DNA of 64,000 nucleotides. Origin: Amycolatopsis sp. A133. GTDB lineage: Bacteria > Actinomycetota > Actinomycetes > Mycobacteriales > Pseudonocardiaceae. The notes beneath the pieces are model-generated. The model was not told the origin of the DNA. It ran no database searches and worked only from the letters and a program-made list of their open reading frames with translations. Positions 52,519 through 61,655 of the stretch are shown here, piece after piece; positions within the stretch are counted from its first letter, which is position 1, and every line of letters begins with the position of its first letter. The stretch is taken from positions 434,001 to 498,000 of the forward strand of contig NZ_JAVHJU010000057.1 of assembly GCF_031082405.1 (NCBI RefSeq). Direction: 5' to 3'. The position numbers and the translations under genes were made by a program.

Positions 52519-54156
52519 ATGGCGAAAAGGGCGGCGCTCGGCGACGAGGCCGACTACGTCGTCGTCGGGTCGGGGAGCTCGGGAGCCGCGATTGCGGGAC
52601 GGCTCGCCCAGTCCGGGGCCAGCGTGATCGTCCTGGAGGCCGGGAAGAGCGACCAGGGGCTGCTGGTCAAGAAACCCGGGCTGGTCGGTCCGATGCACGC
52701 GGTGCCGCAGCTGAAGAAACCGCTCGACTGGGGCTTCTACGGCGTCCCGCAGAAACACGTTCTCGATCGCCGGATGCCGGTGCCGCGCGGCCGGGTCGTC
52801 GGCGGCTCCAGCTCCATCAACGGCATGGTCTACGTCCGCGGCAACCGCGCCAACTTCGACTCCTGGGCCGCCGAGGGCAACACCGGCTGGGACGCCGACA
52901 GCGTCAACACCGCCTACAAGCGGATGGAGGACTTCGAGGACGGCGAGAACGCCTTCCGCGGCGCGGGCGGGCCGATCCGGGTCACCCGTGCGAAGAACCC
53001 CCAAGAGGGCTCGCTGCAGTTCGTCGACGCCACCGCCGACGCGCTCGGCTGCAAGATCCTCGACGACTACAACGCCGAGTCCCAAGAAGGCGTCAGCCGG
53101 ATGCAGCAGAACGCCGCCGACGGCCTGCGCTACAGCGCCTCGCGCGGCTACCTCCACCACCTCGCGCCCCCGACGCTGCAGCTGCAGTCCGGGGTGCTGG
53201 TGACGAAGGTGCTCATCGAGAACGGCCGCGCCGTCGGCGTCGAGGTCGTCGACCGGGGCCGTCCGCGGACCGTCCGGACCGTCCGCGCCGGCAAGGAGGT
53301 CATCCTCTCCGCCGGGTTCGTCGGCTCCGCGCAGCTGCTCATGCTGTCCGGCATCGGCCACGCCGAGCACCTGAAGGAGCACGGCATCGACGTGCTCGCC
53401 GACCTGCCGGTCGGGGACAACATGCACGACCACATGTTCCACGCCCTGACGTTCCACGTGTCCACCAGCAAGAACAAGGGCACGGCGCCGTACTTCGCGC
53501 GCGGGCTGGCCCGGGAGCTGCTCCGGCCCGGCACCACCTTCCTGGCCAACTCGGTCTTCGAAGCCGTCGCGTTCCTGCGGACCTCGCAGGCCGAAGCGAT
53601 CCCCGACCTGCAGCTGCACCTGCTGCCGTGGGCGTACGTGTCGCCCAACCAGGACGCGCCGATCCGCCACGACGTCGACAAGCGCCCCGCGCTCACCGTG
53701 CTGACGACGCTGATCTACCCGAAGAGCCGCGGCACGCTGCGGCTCGCCTCGGCCGATCCCGCCGCGGCACCGCTCATCGACTTCCGGTACCTGTCCGACC
53801 CGGCCGACCTCGAGCTGCTCGGCGAAGGCTCGGAGATGGTGCGCGAGATCTTCGCGTCGAAGGCGTTCAAGGGTGCGGTCAAGGAAGAGATCCACCCGGG
53901 GAAGGACCTGCGCGGCCAGCCGCTGCGTGACGCGATCCTCAACCGCGCGACCTCGGTCTACCACGGCGTCGGCACCTGCCGGATGGGTGTCGACGAGCTC
54001 GCCGTCGTCGGCTCCGACCTGCGCGTGCGCGGCGTCGAGGGCCTGCGGGTCTGCGACGCCTCGATCATGCCGTCGATCACCGGCGGCAACACCAACGCGC
54101 CCTGCATCATGATCGGGGAAATGGGCGCCCAGCTCGTCCTCGGGAGCCGGCCATGA
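52519..54156 (+). CDS. GMC family alcohol dehydrogenase/oxidase
   Basis: 545 residues, choline dehydrogenase-like. FAD motif VVVGSGSSGAAIAGRLAQSG near 15, GRVVGGSSSINGMVYVRG near 93, second GMC signature GFVGSAQLLMLSGIG, and the catalytic pair His482 (YHGVGTCRMG) and Asn526 (GGNTNAP). It oxidises an alcohol to an aldehyde. The next gene, overlapping by ATGA, is an aldehyde dehydrogenase, so the two likely turn an alcohol into an acid. The KstR-like site hints at a steroid or lipid side-chain substrate. Confidence 0.92.
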   Translation: MAKRAALGDEADYVVVGSGSSGAAIAGRLAQSGASVIVLEAGKSDQGLLVKKPGLVGPMHAVPQLKKPLDWGFYGVPQKHVLDRRMPVPRGRVVGGSSSINGMVYVRGNRANFDSWAAEGNTGWDADSVNTAYKRMEDFEDGENAFRGAGGPIRVTRAKNPQEGSLQFVDATADALGCKILDDYNAESQEGVSRMQQNAADGLRYSASRGYLHHLAPPTLQLQSGVLVTKVLIENGRAVGVEVVDRGRPRTVRTVRAGKEVILSAGFVGSAQLLMLSGIGHAEHLKEHGIDVLADLPVGDNMHDHMFHALTFHVSTSKNKGTAPYFARGLARELLRPGTTFLANSVFEAVAFLRTSQAEAIPDLQLHLLPWAYVSPNQDAPIRHDVDKRPALTVLTTLIYPKSRGTLRLASADPAAAPLIDFRYLSDPADLELLGEGSEMVREIFASKAFKGAVKEEIHPGKDLRGQPLRDAILNRATSVYHGVGTCRMGVDELAVVGSDLRVRGVEGLRVCDASIMPSITGGNTNAPCIMIGEMGAQLVLGSRP

Positions 54157-55727
54157 CCCTCACGCCACTCGAACTCACCCGTCCGGCGTCGGTGACGGAC
54201 GCGTTCCTGGCGCAGCTCGTGGCGCGCGTGCCGGGCTCGTCCGGCGCGACCTGGAAGCTGACCGAGGTCTACACCGGCGACGTGCTCGTCGAACTACCGC
54301 AGTCGGCGCCGGAAGACATCGAGCGGGCGTTCGCCGTCGCGCGCGAGGCCCAGCTGAAATGGGCGGCCACGCCGCTCAAGGACCGGCTGGCGGTGTTCAA
54401 GCGGGCGCACGCGCTGTTCGTCGACCGCGCGCGGGCGATCGCCGACCTCATCCAGGTCGAGAGCGGCAAGAACCGGCGGATGGCGATCGAGGAGACCTGC
54501 GACCCGCCGATGGTGATGAGCCATTACCTGAAGCGGGCCGCCCGGCTGCTGGCACCCACCCGGCGCGGCGGCCCGGTGCCGCTGCTGACGACGTCGACCG
54601 AGATCCGGCAGCCCAAGGGCGTCGTCGGCATCATCGCGCCCTGGAACTTCCCGTTCGCCACCGGCGTTTCCGACGCGGTGCCGGCGCTGATGGCCGGCAA
54701 CGCGGTCGTGCTGAAGCCCGACAACAAGACGGCGCTTTCGCCGCTCTACGGCGTCCGGCTGCTGGAGGAAGCGGGCCTGCCGGAAGGGCTGTTCCAGGTG
54801 GTCTGCGGCGAGGGGCCCGACGTCGGACCGACGTTGATCGACCACGCGGACTACGTGATGTTCACCGGTTCGACGGCGACCGGCCGGGTCATCGGCGAGC
54901 GGGCGGGCCGCAACCTCATCGGCTGCTGCCTCGAGCTCGGCGGCAAGAACCCGATGATCCTGCTGGAGGACGCGTCGCTCGAAGAAGCCGTCCAGGGCGC
55001 GGTCTTCGGGGCGTTCGGCAACACCGGCCAGATCTGCATGCACATCGAGCGGATCTACCTGCCGGAGTCCCGCTACGAGGAGTTCAAGACGGCGTTCGTG
55101 GCGGCGGCTTCGGCCCTCGACTTCCGCGCGGCGTACGACTTCGGGCCCGACATGGGCTCGCTGGTCTCGGTCGACCACATGCGCCGCGTCAAGTCCCATG
55201 TGGACGACGCGGTGGCCAAGGGCGCCACGGTCCTCTGCGGCGGCAAGCCCCGCCCCGACCTCGGCCCGGCCTTTTTCGAGCCGACCGTCCTCGAGGGCGT
55301 CACCACGGACATGCTCTGCGGCGTCACCGAGACGTTCGGGCCGGTGGTGGCGCTGCACAGGTACCGCACGGTCGACGAAGCGGTGGCGCTGGCCAACAAC
55401 ACCGACTACGGCCTGAACGCCTCGGTCTGGAGCACCGACGTCGCGGCGGCGCGCGCGGTGGCGGCCCGGATCGAGTCCGGCAACGTGAACGTGAACGACA
55501 TCCTGGCGACCGCGTACGCGGCCAAGGGGACACCGTCCGGCGGGGTGAAGAACTCCGGCGTCGGCGCGCGCCACGGTGACCAGGGGCTGCTCAAGTACAC
55601 CGACGTGAAGAACCTGGCCGTGCTGAAGAAGCAGGTGATGGGGCCCCGGCCGGGGCAGGGGTACGAGAAGTACGTGGAGAGCATGCTTTCCGGGCTGAAG
55701 CTGATGCGGAAGCTGCGGATCCGGTAG
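54153..55727 (+). CDS. Aldehyde dehydrogenase (succinic semialdehyde dehydrogenase-like)
   Basis: 524 residues. IIAPWNFPFATGVSDAVPAL (NAD site), VMFTGSTATGRVIGERAGRN, catalytic Glu in LELGGKNP and nucleophile Cys295 in FGNTGQICMHIERI. NAD(P)-dependent oxidation of an aldehyde to an acid. It is coupled to the GMC gene and probably uses its product. Closest group by motif is succinic semialdehyde dehydrogenases, but the C-terminal extension (MGPRPGQGYEKYVESMLSGL) suggests a longer-chain variant. Confidence 0.92.
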   Translation: MTLTPLELTRPASVTDAFLAQLVARVPGSSGATWKLTEVYTGDVLVELPQSAPEDIERAFAVAREAQLKWAATPLKDRLAVFKRAHALFVDRARAIADLIQVESGKNRRMAIEETCDPPMVMSHYLKRAARLLAPTRRGGPVPLLTTSTEIRQPKGVVGIIAPWNFPFATGVSDAVPALMAGNAVVLKPDNKTALSPLYGVRLLEEAGLPEGLFQVVCGEGPDVGPTLIDHADYVMFTGSTATGRVIGERAGRNLIGCCLELGGKNPMILLEDASLEEAVQGAVFGAFGNTGQICMHIERIYLPESRYEEFKTAFVAAASALDFRAAYDFGPDMGSLVSVDHMRRVKSHVDDAVAKGATVLCGGKPRPDLGPAFFEPTVLEGVTTDMLCGVTETFGPVVALHRYRTVDEAVALANNTDYGLNASVWSTDVAAARAVAARIESGNVNVNDILATAYAAKGTPSGGVKNSGVGARHGDQGLLKYTDVKNLAVLKKQVMGPRPGQGYEKYVESMLSGLKLMRKLRIR

Positions 55728-55808
55728 CCGCATCGGGCGCTCCGGTATGGTTGCCGGGATGGCGGAGATCCGCCTGGCTTCCACTGTTTCGGAGCGGATG
55801 CGCCGGCG

Positions 55809-56177
55809 ATGATCACCTCGGCTGACGAGTTCATCAGGCTCAGGCACAGTGCCGACCCTGCCGACTATCGGCGTGCGGCCGGCGAATCGGCGCCGTTGGA
55901 GGTCTGGCTCGACGTCATCGAGCGGTATCCGGAATCTCGGGTGTGGGTGGCTCACAACAAGACCGTGCCGATCAAAGCGCTGGCCGTTCTCGCCGAGGAT
56001 CCGAGCTCAAGGGTTCGGTTGGCGGTGGCCATGAAGAGGAAGCTGACCTCGGAGCTGCTGGTTCGTCTTGGTGGCGCGGCACCGGAACACTCCCGGGAGC
56101 ATCTTGGCAGAGCTTGCCCGAGACGACTGGGAAATGTTGCCATCGTCGCGCTGGAGCGGCTTGGTCGCACACCCTGA
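55809..56177 (+). pseudogene. Small HEAT-like repeat gene, frameshifted
   Basis: The first 88 codons are protein-like (ESRVWVAHNKTVPIKALAVL, SSRVRLAVAMKRKLTSELLV), as in small HEAT/variant-Leu-rich repeat proteins. After LLVRLG the frame becomes implausible, while the +1 frame from about 56068 continues the family pattern: VARHRNTPGSILAELARDDW. One deletion or frameshift near 56065-56075 would explain this. The intended 3' end is also unclear. Confidence 0.6.
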
Positions 56178-56204
56178 GAGGAGTGCTTCCCCAGGCACAC
56201 CCGC

Positions 56205-57662
56205 TCAGCCGTCCACGAGCAGTCCCCTCAGCGGGCCCTGCAGCCGGGCCGCGCGGCGTGAGGCCCCCGGCAGCAGCACCAGCCGGTGGGTCCGCTGCTC
56301 GCCGCGGCGTTCCCGCTCGGCCTGCTCCTCGGCCAGCGGCCGCCACAGGTTGTCCACCACGTCCGCCGGGTCCCGGTCCGCCAGCTCCTCCACCGGACGG
56401 CCCAGGTGCTCGGCCCACAGCCGCAGCCGCGCGCCCCGGGCCACCTCCGGGTCGTCGGTCGCGATGTTGACCTCCGTGTCGTTGAACAGCGAATGCTCGT
56501 TGAGGTTCGCCGAGCCCACCGTCAGCCACTCGTCGTCCACGATGCCGAGCTTGGCGTGGACGTACACCGGGGCCGCGGAGTCGCCGTCGTGGGCGCTGAT
56601 CGTCGCGGCCAGCAGGCGGTGGTGGCCGTCGTCCGCGTCCAGCAGCCTGCCCAGCTGGCCGCGCGTGGTGTCCGAGCCGTTGCTCGGCTTGCGCGGCAGC
56701 AGCAGGACCACGCGGAACTGGTCGTCCGGCGGGTTGCGCAGCTTGTCGAGCAGCACCTCGGCGATCTCCGGCGACCACAGGAACTGGTTCTCCAGGTAGA
56801 TCAGCCGCCGCGCCGAGCGCAGGGCCCGCAGGTAGCCGTCGAGGAGCGTGAACTCGCCTTTCGGCAGGAAGTCGTACGTGTTGTTCGGCACCGTCCGCTG
56901 CAGCTGCACGCGGCTGCCACCCACGGGTGCCGGCACCGCAGGCTGCGGCAGTTCTTCACCGGCCACCTCGGTCCACCGCCGCCGGAAGTGGTCGGCGACG
57001 TCGGCGACCACCGGGCCGTGGAGCCGCGCCATCAGGTCGTGCCACCCGATCTGCCGCGGCGGGTGGTCCGGGCTGTCGTGCCGGTCGCCCTCCAGCGCGG
57101 TGAAGTCCACCCCGCCCACGAACGCGACGGCGTCGTCGACGATCACGAGCTTCTCGTGGTGGCAGTGCAGGGTCCGCTCGCGGGAATCCAGCACGCAGCG
57201 CACATCGGTGCCCTCGGTGAACTTCCGCCGTTCGGACCGCGCCAGCTTCCGCGACGGCTGGAACGCGGGGAAGGGCGGCCCCGCCCAGAGCAGGACCCGG
57301 ACCTCGACCCCCCGGCCGGCGACCTCGGCGAGCAGCTCACGCAGGGTGGGTGAGCCGGGCTCCCGCGTCAGCCGGAAGTCGGCGCTCGCGTGCCAGTTGG
57401 CGATGTGCACGTGCGATTTCGCCTGCCGGATGGCCTCGGCGACGGCCGGCAGCGACTCTTCGCCGTCGATGAGCACCTCGACGCGGTTGCCGTCGCGGAC
57501 GGGCGCCCGCCCGCCGAGCCGGTCCTCCGCACCACCCGGTTCGAGCACCGAGCCCCAGCCGAGCCCGCGCAGCCGCCGCCGGTGGTGGGCGCACAGGGCG
57601 CCCTCCAAACCGTCGCCCAGCCGCTCGTCCACCTTGTCCAGGAAAGAGTGAAAGGTCTTCAC
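56205..57662 (-). CDS. Phospholipase D-like protein
   Basis: 485 residues with two HKD motifs: HHEKLVIVDDAVAFVGGVDF near 170 and VHAKLGIVDDEWLTVGSANLN near 375. The pair forms one PLD active site, as in phospholipase D and cardiolipin synthases. No signal peptide or clear membrane helix. N-terminal 60 residues are charged. Substrate is probably a phospholipid. Confidence 0.9.
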   Translation of the reverse strand: MKTFHSFLDKVDERLGDGLEGALCAHHRRRLRGLGWGSVLEPGGAEDRLGGRAPVRDGNRVEVLIDGEESLPAVAEAIRQAKSHVHIANWHASADFRLTREPGSPTLRELLAEVAGRGVEVRVLLWAGPPFPAFQPSRKLARSERRKFTEGTDVRCVLDSRERTLHCHHEKLVIVDDAVAFVGGVDFTALEGDRHDSPDHPPRQIGWHDLMARLHGPVVADVADHFRRRWTEVAGEELPQPAVPAPVGGSRVQLQRTVPNNTYDFLPKGEFTLLDGYLRALRSARRLIYLENQFLWSPEIAEVLLDKLRNPPDDQFRVVLLLPRKPSNGSDTTRGQLGRLLDADDGHHRLLAATISAHDGDSAAPVYVHAKLGIVDDEWLTVGSANLNEHSLFNDTEVNIATDDPEVARGARLRLWAEHLGRPVEELADRDPADVVDNLWRPLAEEQAERERRGEQRTHRLVLLPGASRRAARLQGPLRGLLVDG

Positions 57663-57713
57663 CCGTCCAATATCACTACAGATCGGCGCGGCTCGCCGTG
57701 CAGTGACTCTCTG

Positions 57714-58634
57714 TCAGAGGTCGAGCACCAACCGCGGCGAACAAGCCCGCGAGACGCAGAGCATCATCACCTCGTTCTCCAGCCGCTCATCCGCGGTCAG
57801 CACCGAGTCGCGGTGGTCCGGCTCGCCGCCGAGCACACCGGTCTCGCAGGTCCCGCACGTCCCCTCGCGGCACGAAGACAGCACCGGGACCCCCGCCTCC
57901 TCCACCACCTCGAGGATCGACCGGTCCGCCGGCACCGGCAGCACCCGCCCCGACCCGGCCAGCTCGACCTCGAACGCCGTGCGCGGACCTTCCTCCAGCC
58001 GAGCGGTGAAGCGCTCGACGTGCAGGTCGGCCGGGGCGAGTGCCTCCACCGCGGCCAGCAGCGGTTCCGGGCCGCAGCAGTACACCGCCGTGCCCGGCTC
58101 GGCCGCGGCCAGCAACGCCGGCAGGTCCAGCAGCCCGTGCTCGTCCTGGGGGCGGAACGTCACGCGGTCGCCGTGGCGGGACAGCTCCTCCGTGAACGCC
58201 ATCGACGCGCGCGTGCGGCCGCCGTAGACCAATTGCCAGTCGCGGCCGGTCGTCGTGGCCCGGGCGAGCATCGGCAGGATCGGCGTGATGCCGATGCCGC
58301 CCGCGATGAACAGGTACCGCTCGGCGTCCACCAGCGCGAAGTGGTTGCGGGGGCCGTCCACCCGGACGCGGTCCCCGGCGAGCAGCTTGTCGTGCACGTA
58401 CGCCGAGCCGCCGCGGCCGCCGGGCTCCCGCAGCACCGCGACCTGGTACACCGACGTGTCTGCCGGATCTCCGCACAGCGAGTACTGCCGCACGACGCCG
58501 TCGGGCAGCAGGAGGTCGACGTGGGCGCCCGGCTCCCACGGCGGCAGCGGCCCGCCGCCCGGCGCGCGGAGGGTGAGGCGGACGACGCCGTCGGCCGCCT
58601 TTTCCTTGTGGTCCACCAGGAGATCGAGGGTCAT
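57714..58634 (-). CDS. VanB-type ferredoxin reductase with C-terminal [2Fe-2S] domain
   Basis: 306 residues. Flavin domain with RQYSLCGDP, NAD domain with LFIAGGIGITPILPML and YCCGPEPLLAAVE, and a plant-type ferredoxin at the end with Cys ligands CREGTCGTC and a distal C in LCVSRAC. This order (FMN-NAD-[2Fe-2S]) is that of phthalate/vanillate oxygenase reductases. It passes electrons to the Rieske oxygenase encoded upstream in the same operon. ATG overlaps the stop of the small protein gene by one base. Confidence 0.92.
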   Translation of the reverse strand: MTLDLLVDHKEKAADGVVRLTLRAPGGGPLPPWEPGAHVDLLLPDGVVRQYSLCGDPADTSVYQVAVLREPGGRGGSAYVHDKLLAGDRVRVDGPRNHFALVDAERYLFIAGGIGITPILPMLARATTTGRDWQLVYGGRTRASMAFTEELSRHGDRVTFRPQDEHGLLDLPALLAAAEPGTAVYCCGPEPLLAAVEALAPADLHVERFTARLEEGPRTAFEVELAGSGRVLPVPADRSILEVVEEAGVPVLSSCREGTCGTCETGVLGGEPDHRDSVLTADERLENEVMMLCVSRACSPRLVLDL

Positions 58635-58792
58635 CAGTGTCCTTCGGGGTGGGCGAGCAGCCAGTCCCACAGCTGCACGGGGTCTTCGAACTCGCGCTCG
58701 GCGCCGCAGTGGCAGACCGCGCGCAACCGGTCGGTGCCCAGCACCCAGTGGATCCGGTAGACGCGGTCGCCGGCGAGCATCGGCCGGTTCAC
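58634..58792 (-). CDS. 52-residue protein between oxygenase and reductase genes
   Basis: GTG at 58792 overlaps the oxygenase stop (GTGA), and its stop overlaps the reductase start. The peptide (GDRVYRIHWVLGTDRLRAVC, then HCGAERE) has a Cys-His-Cys cluster, several Trp and an acidic C-terminal helix. I recognise no family. The tight coupling on both sides suggests a real small subunit or assembly factor of the oxygenase. Confidence 0.65.
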   Translation of the reverse strand: MNRPMLAGDRVYRIHWVLGTDRLRAVCHCGAEREFEDPVQLWDWLLAHPEGH

Positions 58793-59820
58793 GAGGCCGC
58801 CAGCCGCTGGAGCATGCGGCGGGCCGCGAGGCCGCCGGTGTCGATGTTGATCGACAGCTCCTGGTAGCCGTCCGGCTCGGTGGCGATCACCCGCTCGAGG
58901 ACGTCCAGCGCTTCGACGTCCTGCAGCACCACCGTGCGGTTGTTCTCCGCGAGGAACGCCGAAACGCCTTCGTCGTCGAGAGCGAAGTCCCGGGCCACCG
59001 CCCAGAAGTCGTGCGTGGAGCGCTCGGTCTCGGGCGTGATCGCGTAGACGACCTCGACGTGGAAGGCGTCCGGGTCGCTGCCGTCCGGGTTCGGCACCGA
59101 CCCGACCGGGGCGATCCGGCTGTGCAGCTTGTACAGGCACGGCGGCGTGTACTCGATGTCCTGCCAGCGGGTGATGCGGCCCTCCAAGCCGGTCGACTTG
59201 GCGTAGAAGGGCGGGCACGCCGCGTCCGCCATGTGCCGCGAGACGTAGACGATGCCGGCTTCTTCGTCGACTTCGGTCGTGATCGGCGTTTCGGCGACCT
59301 CCGGGGTGCCGATGTAGCCGCCGTGCAGGTAGGTCTCATGGGACAGGTCCAGCAGGTTGTCCACCAGCAGCGAGTACCGCGCCTTGAGCGGTTCCATCCC
59401 GGCGACCGTGGTGTAGCCCGGCGAGTCGAGCCAGGGCGCCCGCGGGATCGCCGAGGCGTCGGCCTTCGCGGGGTCGCCGATGAACACCCAGACGAAGGAG
59501 TCCTGCTCCACCAGCGGGTAGTGCGTCAGCCGCGCGGTCCGCGGCACCCGGGTCTGCCCGGGCACGGCCACGCACTTGCCGTCCACGCCGTAGGTGAACC
59601 CGTGGTAGCCGCACACGACCTGGTCGTCGACCAGCCGGGAAGGCGCCTGCGACAACGGGAACCGCCGGTGCACGCACCGGTCGGCCACCGCGGTGACGCT
59701 CCCGTCGCGGGTCCGCCAGAACAGGATCGGCTCGCCGCAGATCGTCCGGCCGAACAGCTCGGCGCCGATCTCGGAGCCGTAGGCGGCGACGTACCACTGG
59801 TCGCGGGGAATGGCGCTCAT
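58789..59820 (-). CDS. Rieske aromatic-ring or demethylating oxygenase (VanA-like)
   Basis: 343 residues. Rieske ligands in DRCVHRRFPLS and VCGYHGFTYG (about 49-75). Mononuclear iron motif DLSHETYLH near 160. The layout matches vanillate O-demethylase oxygenase and related aromatic oxygenases. First gene of a three-gene operon with the small protein and the VanB-like reductase, next to a divergently acting IclR regulator. Substrate is probably a methoxylated or hydroxylated aromatic. Confidence 0.92.
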   Translation of the reverse strand: MSAIPRDQWYVAAYGSEIGAELFGRTICGEPILFWRTRDGSVTAVADRCVHRRFPLSQAPSRLVDDQVVCGYHGFTYGVDGKCVAVPGQTRVPRTARLTHYPLVEQDSFVWVFIGDPAKADASAIPRAPWLDSPGYTTVAGMEPLKARYSLLVDNLLDLSHETYLHGGYIGTPEVAETPITTEVDEEAGIVYVSRHMADAACPPFYAKSTGLEGRITRWQDIEYTPPCLYKLHSRIAPVGSVPNPDGSDPDAFHVEVVYAITPETERSTHDFWAVARDFALDDEGVSAFLAENNRTVVLQDVEALDVLERVIATEPDGYQELSINIDTGGLAARRMLQRLAAS

Positions 59821-59887
59821 CGGGGTCGTCCTTTCGTGGTGGGCCGGGTCACAGCCTGGGGGAGCGGCCCGGCGCCACGAAGGGCGA

Positions 59888-59902
59888 TTCCATAAGATGA
59901 AA
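59888..59902. promoter_or_regulatory. Inverted repeat, probable IclR operator
   Basis: TTCCAT-AAG-ATGAAA lies between the iclR stop and the oxygenase start (68 bp upstream of it), in the only gap of the operon. A-T rich and near-palindromic, as IclR sites often are. Confidence 0.5.
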
Positions 59903-59905
59903 AGT

Positions 59906-60664
59906 TCAGCCCAGTGCCCGTGAGATCGCCCGCGCGCTGGTCATGACCAGCGGGGCGAGGGCGTGCGGCGGGACGCTGCCGTACCGGACGACGAGCGACA
60001 CCGCGGCGATCACCCGGCCCCGCGCGTCGTGGATCGGCGCGCCGACCGACAGCGCGTCCATGGTGACCTGGCGCTCGCTGATGGAGAACCCGTGGGTGCG
60101 CACGTCGGCCAGCAGGTGCCGCACCCGGTCCGGGTCGGTCACGGTCTCGCTGGTGTACCGCTCGATCGGACGGCCGAGGACGTCTTCCTGCACTTCGGCG
60201 GGGGCGTGGGCGAGCAGGACGAGCCCGACACCCGTCGCGGTCAGCGCGAACCGCCCGCCGACGCGGGTCAGCACGGGCACGGCCCCGGTTCCGGCGATCC
60301 GCTCGATGTACACGACTTCGGTCCCCTCGCGGACGGCGAGCTGGACGTTCTCCCGGGTGATCTGCGAGAGGTCCTCCAGGAACGGCAGGGCGCGTTCGCG
60401 CAGGCCGAGGCCCCGCGGCGCGAGCGAGCCCAGCTCCCACAGCCGCAGCCCGACCCGGTAGACGCCGGCCTCGTCGCGCTCCAGCGCGCCCCACGCGCAG
60501 AACTCCCGCAGCAGCCGGTGCGCGGTCGCGGCGGGCAGCCCGGTCCGGCGCGCGACCTCGCTCAACCGCAGCTCCGGGCGGTCCGGGGAGAACGCCTCGA
60601 GCACCCGCAGTGCGCGCCCGAGCACGGGCCCGGTGGTGCCGGGAACGCGACCTCGGTGCGGCAC
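59906..60664 (-). CDS. IclR family transcriptional regulator
   Basis: 252 residues. N-terminal winged helix (LRLSEVARRTGLPAATAHRLLREF) and an effector domain with YIERIAGTGAVPVLTRVGGRFALTATGVGLVLLA and the typical DALSVGAPIHDARGRVIAAVSLV. It is encoded directly upstream of the oxygenase operon on the same strand and likely controls it in response to an aromatic acid. Confidence 0.93.
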   Translation of the reverse strand: MPHRGRVPGTTGPVLGRALRVLEAFSPDRPELRLSEVARRTGLPAATAHRLLREFCAWGALERDEAGVYRVGLRLWELGSLAPRGLGLRERALPFLEDLSQITRENVQLAVREGTEVVYIERIAGTGAVPVLTRVGGRFALTATGVGLVLLAHAPAEVQEDVLGRPIERYTSETVTDPDRVRHLLADVRTHGFSISERQVTMDALSVGAPIHDARGRVIAAVSLVVRYGSVPPHALAPLVMTSARAISRALG

Positions 60665-60686
60665 GGCGACCTCCGGCGGGTGCGGC

Positions 60687-61628
60687 TCAGAGGTCCACTA
60701 TGCCCCGCGCCGCCCGGCGCGCGGCGGCCGCGTCCCGGCGTTCCTCGAAGCGGGACGCCTGCGTGTCGAGCCCCTTGACGAAGGTGGCGAGTTCCTCCCG
60801 CGCGGCTTCGCCGGCCGCGCCGAGGCCGGTCAGGTCGAAGACCTTCCAGTACCGCAGCAGCGGCTGGACGACGTCGTCGTGGTGGATGCGCAGGTCGTAG
60901 ATGCCGGCCTTGGCCATCAGCGCCGCCTTGCGCTGGAAGCTCGGGATCACCGCGCCCGGCATCGCGAAGTTCAGCACCTCGTCGGTGATCGCCCGCATCA
61001 TCGCGTCGGGCGAGATCTCCAGGGCCGCCTTGACGAGGTTGCGGTAGAAGACCATGTGGAGGTTCTCGTCCGTCGACACGCGGGCGAGCAGCCGCTCGGC
61101 CAGCGGGTCCTGGGTGTAGCGGCCGGTGTTGCGGTGCGAAAGCCGGGTCGCCAGCTCCTGGAAGGAGACGTACGCGCAGACGTTCAGCAGCGGCTTGTCG
61201 CCGGTGTCGTAACCCGCCTGCATCGTCTCCATCCGCATCCGCTCCAGCTCGACGGGGTCGACGGCGCGGGTGACCAGCAGGTAGTCGCGGATGCAGATGC
61301 CGTGGCGGCCCTCTTCGGCCGTCCACCGGTGCACCCAGGTGCCCCACGCGCCGTCGCGGCCGAACGCGCGCTCGATCTCGCGGTGGTAGCTGGGCAGGTT
61401 GTCCTCGGTGAGCAGGTTGACTTCCAGGGCCGTCCGCGCGATCGGGGTCACCCGCGACTGCTCCGGGTCCCACGCCTCACCGCCGAGCTCGGCGAAGTCG
61501 CGTCCCTGGCTCCAGGGGACGTATTCGTGCGGCATCCACTCCTGGGCGGCGGCGAGGTGCCGGTTGAGGTTCTCTTCGACCGTGCCTTCGAGTTCGTGGA
61601 GCAGGCGGGTGGTTTCGGGGACCGGCAT
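60687..61628 (-). CDS. Acyl-[ACP] desaturase (DesA-type)
   Basis: 313 residues, FA_desaturase_2 family. Di-iron ligands in LLTEDNLPSYHREIE, TAEEGRHGICIRDYL and STDENLHMVFYRNLVKAALE. It introduces a cis double bond into acyl-ACP or acyl-CoA, with oxygen. ATG at 61628. It ends 23 bp upstream of the iclR start but on the same strand; a separate promoter with overlapping palindromes suggests a separate unit. Confidence 0.92.
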   Translation of the reverse strand: MPVPETTRLLHELEGTVEENLNRHLAAAQEWMPHEYVPWSQGRDFAELGGEAWDPEQSRVTPIARTALEVNLLTEDNLPSYHREIERAFGRDGAWGTWVHRWTAEEGRHGICIRDYLLVTRAVDPVELERMRMETMQAGYDTGDKPLLNVCAYVSFQELATRLSHRNTGRYTQDPLAERLLARVSTDENLHMVFYRNLVKAALEISPDAMMRAITDEVLNFAMPGAVIPSFQRKAALMAKAGIYDLRIHHDDVVQPLLRYWKVFDLTGLGAAGEAAREELATFVKGLDTQASRFEERRDAAAARRAARGIVDL

Positions 61629-61655
61629 GAGGGGACGTCCTTCCGTACCTACGCG

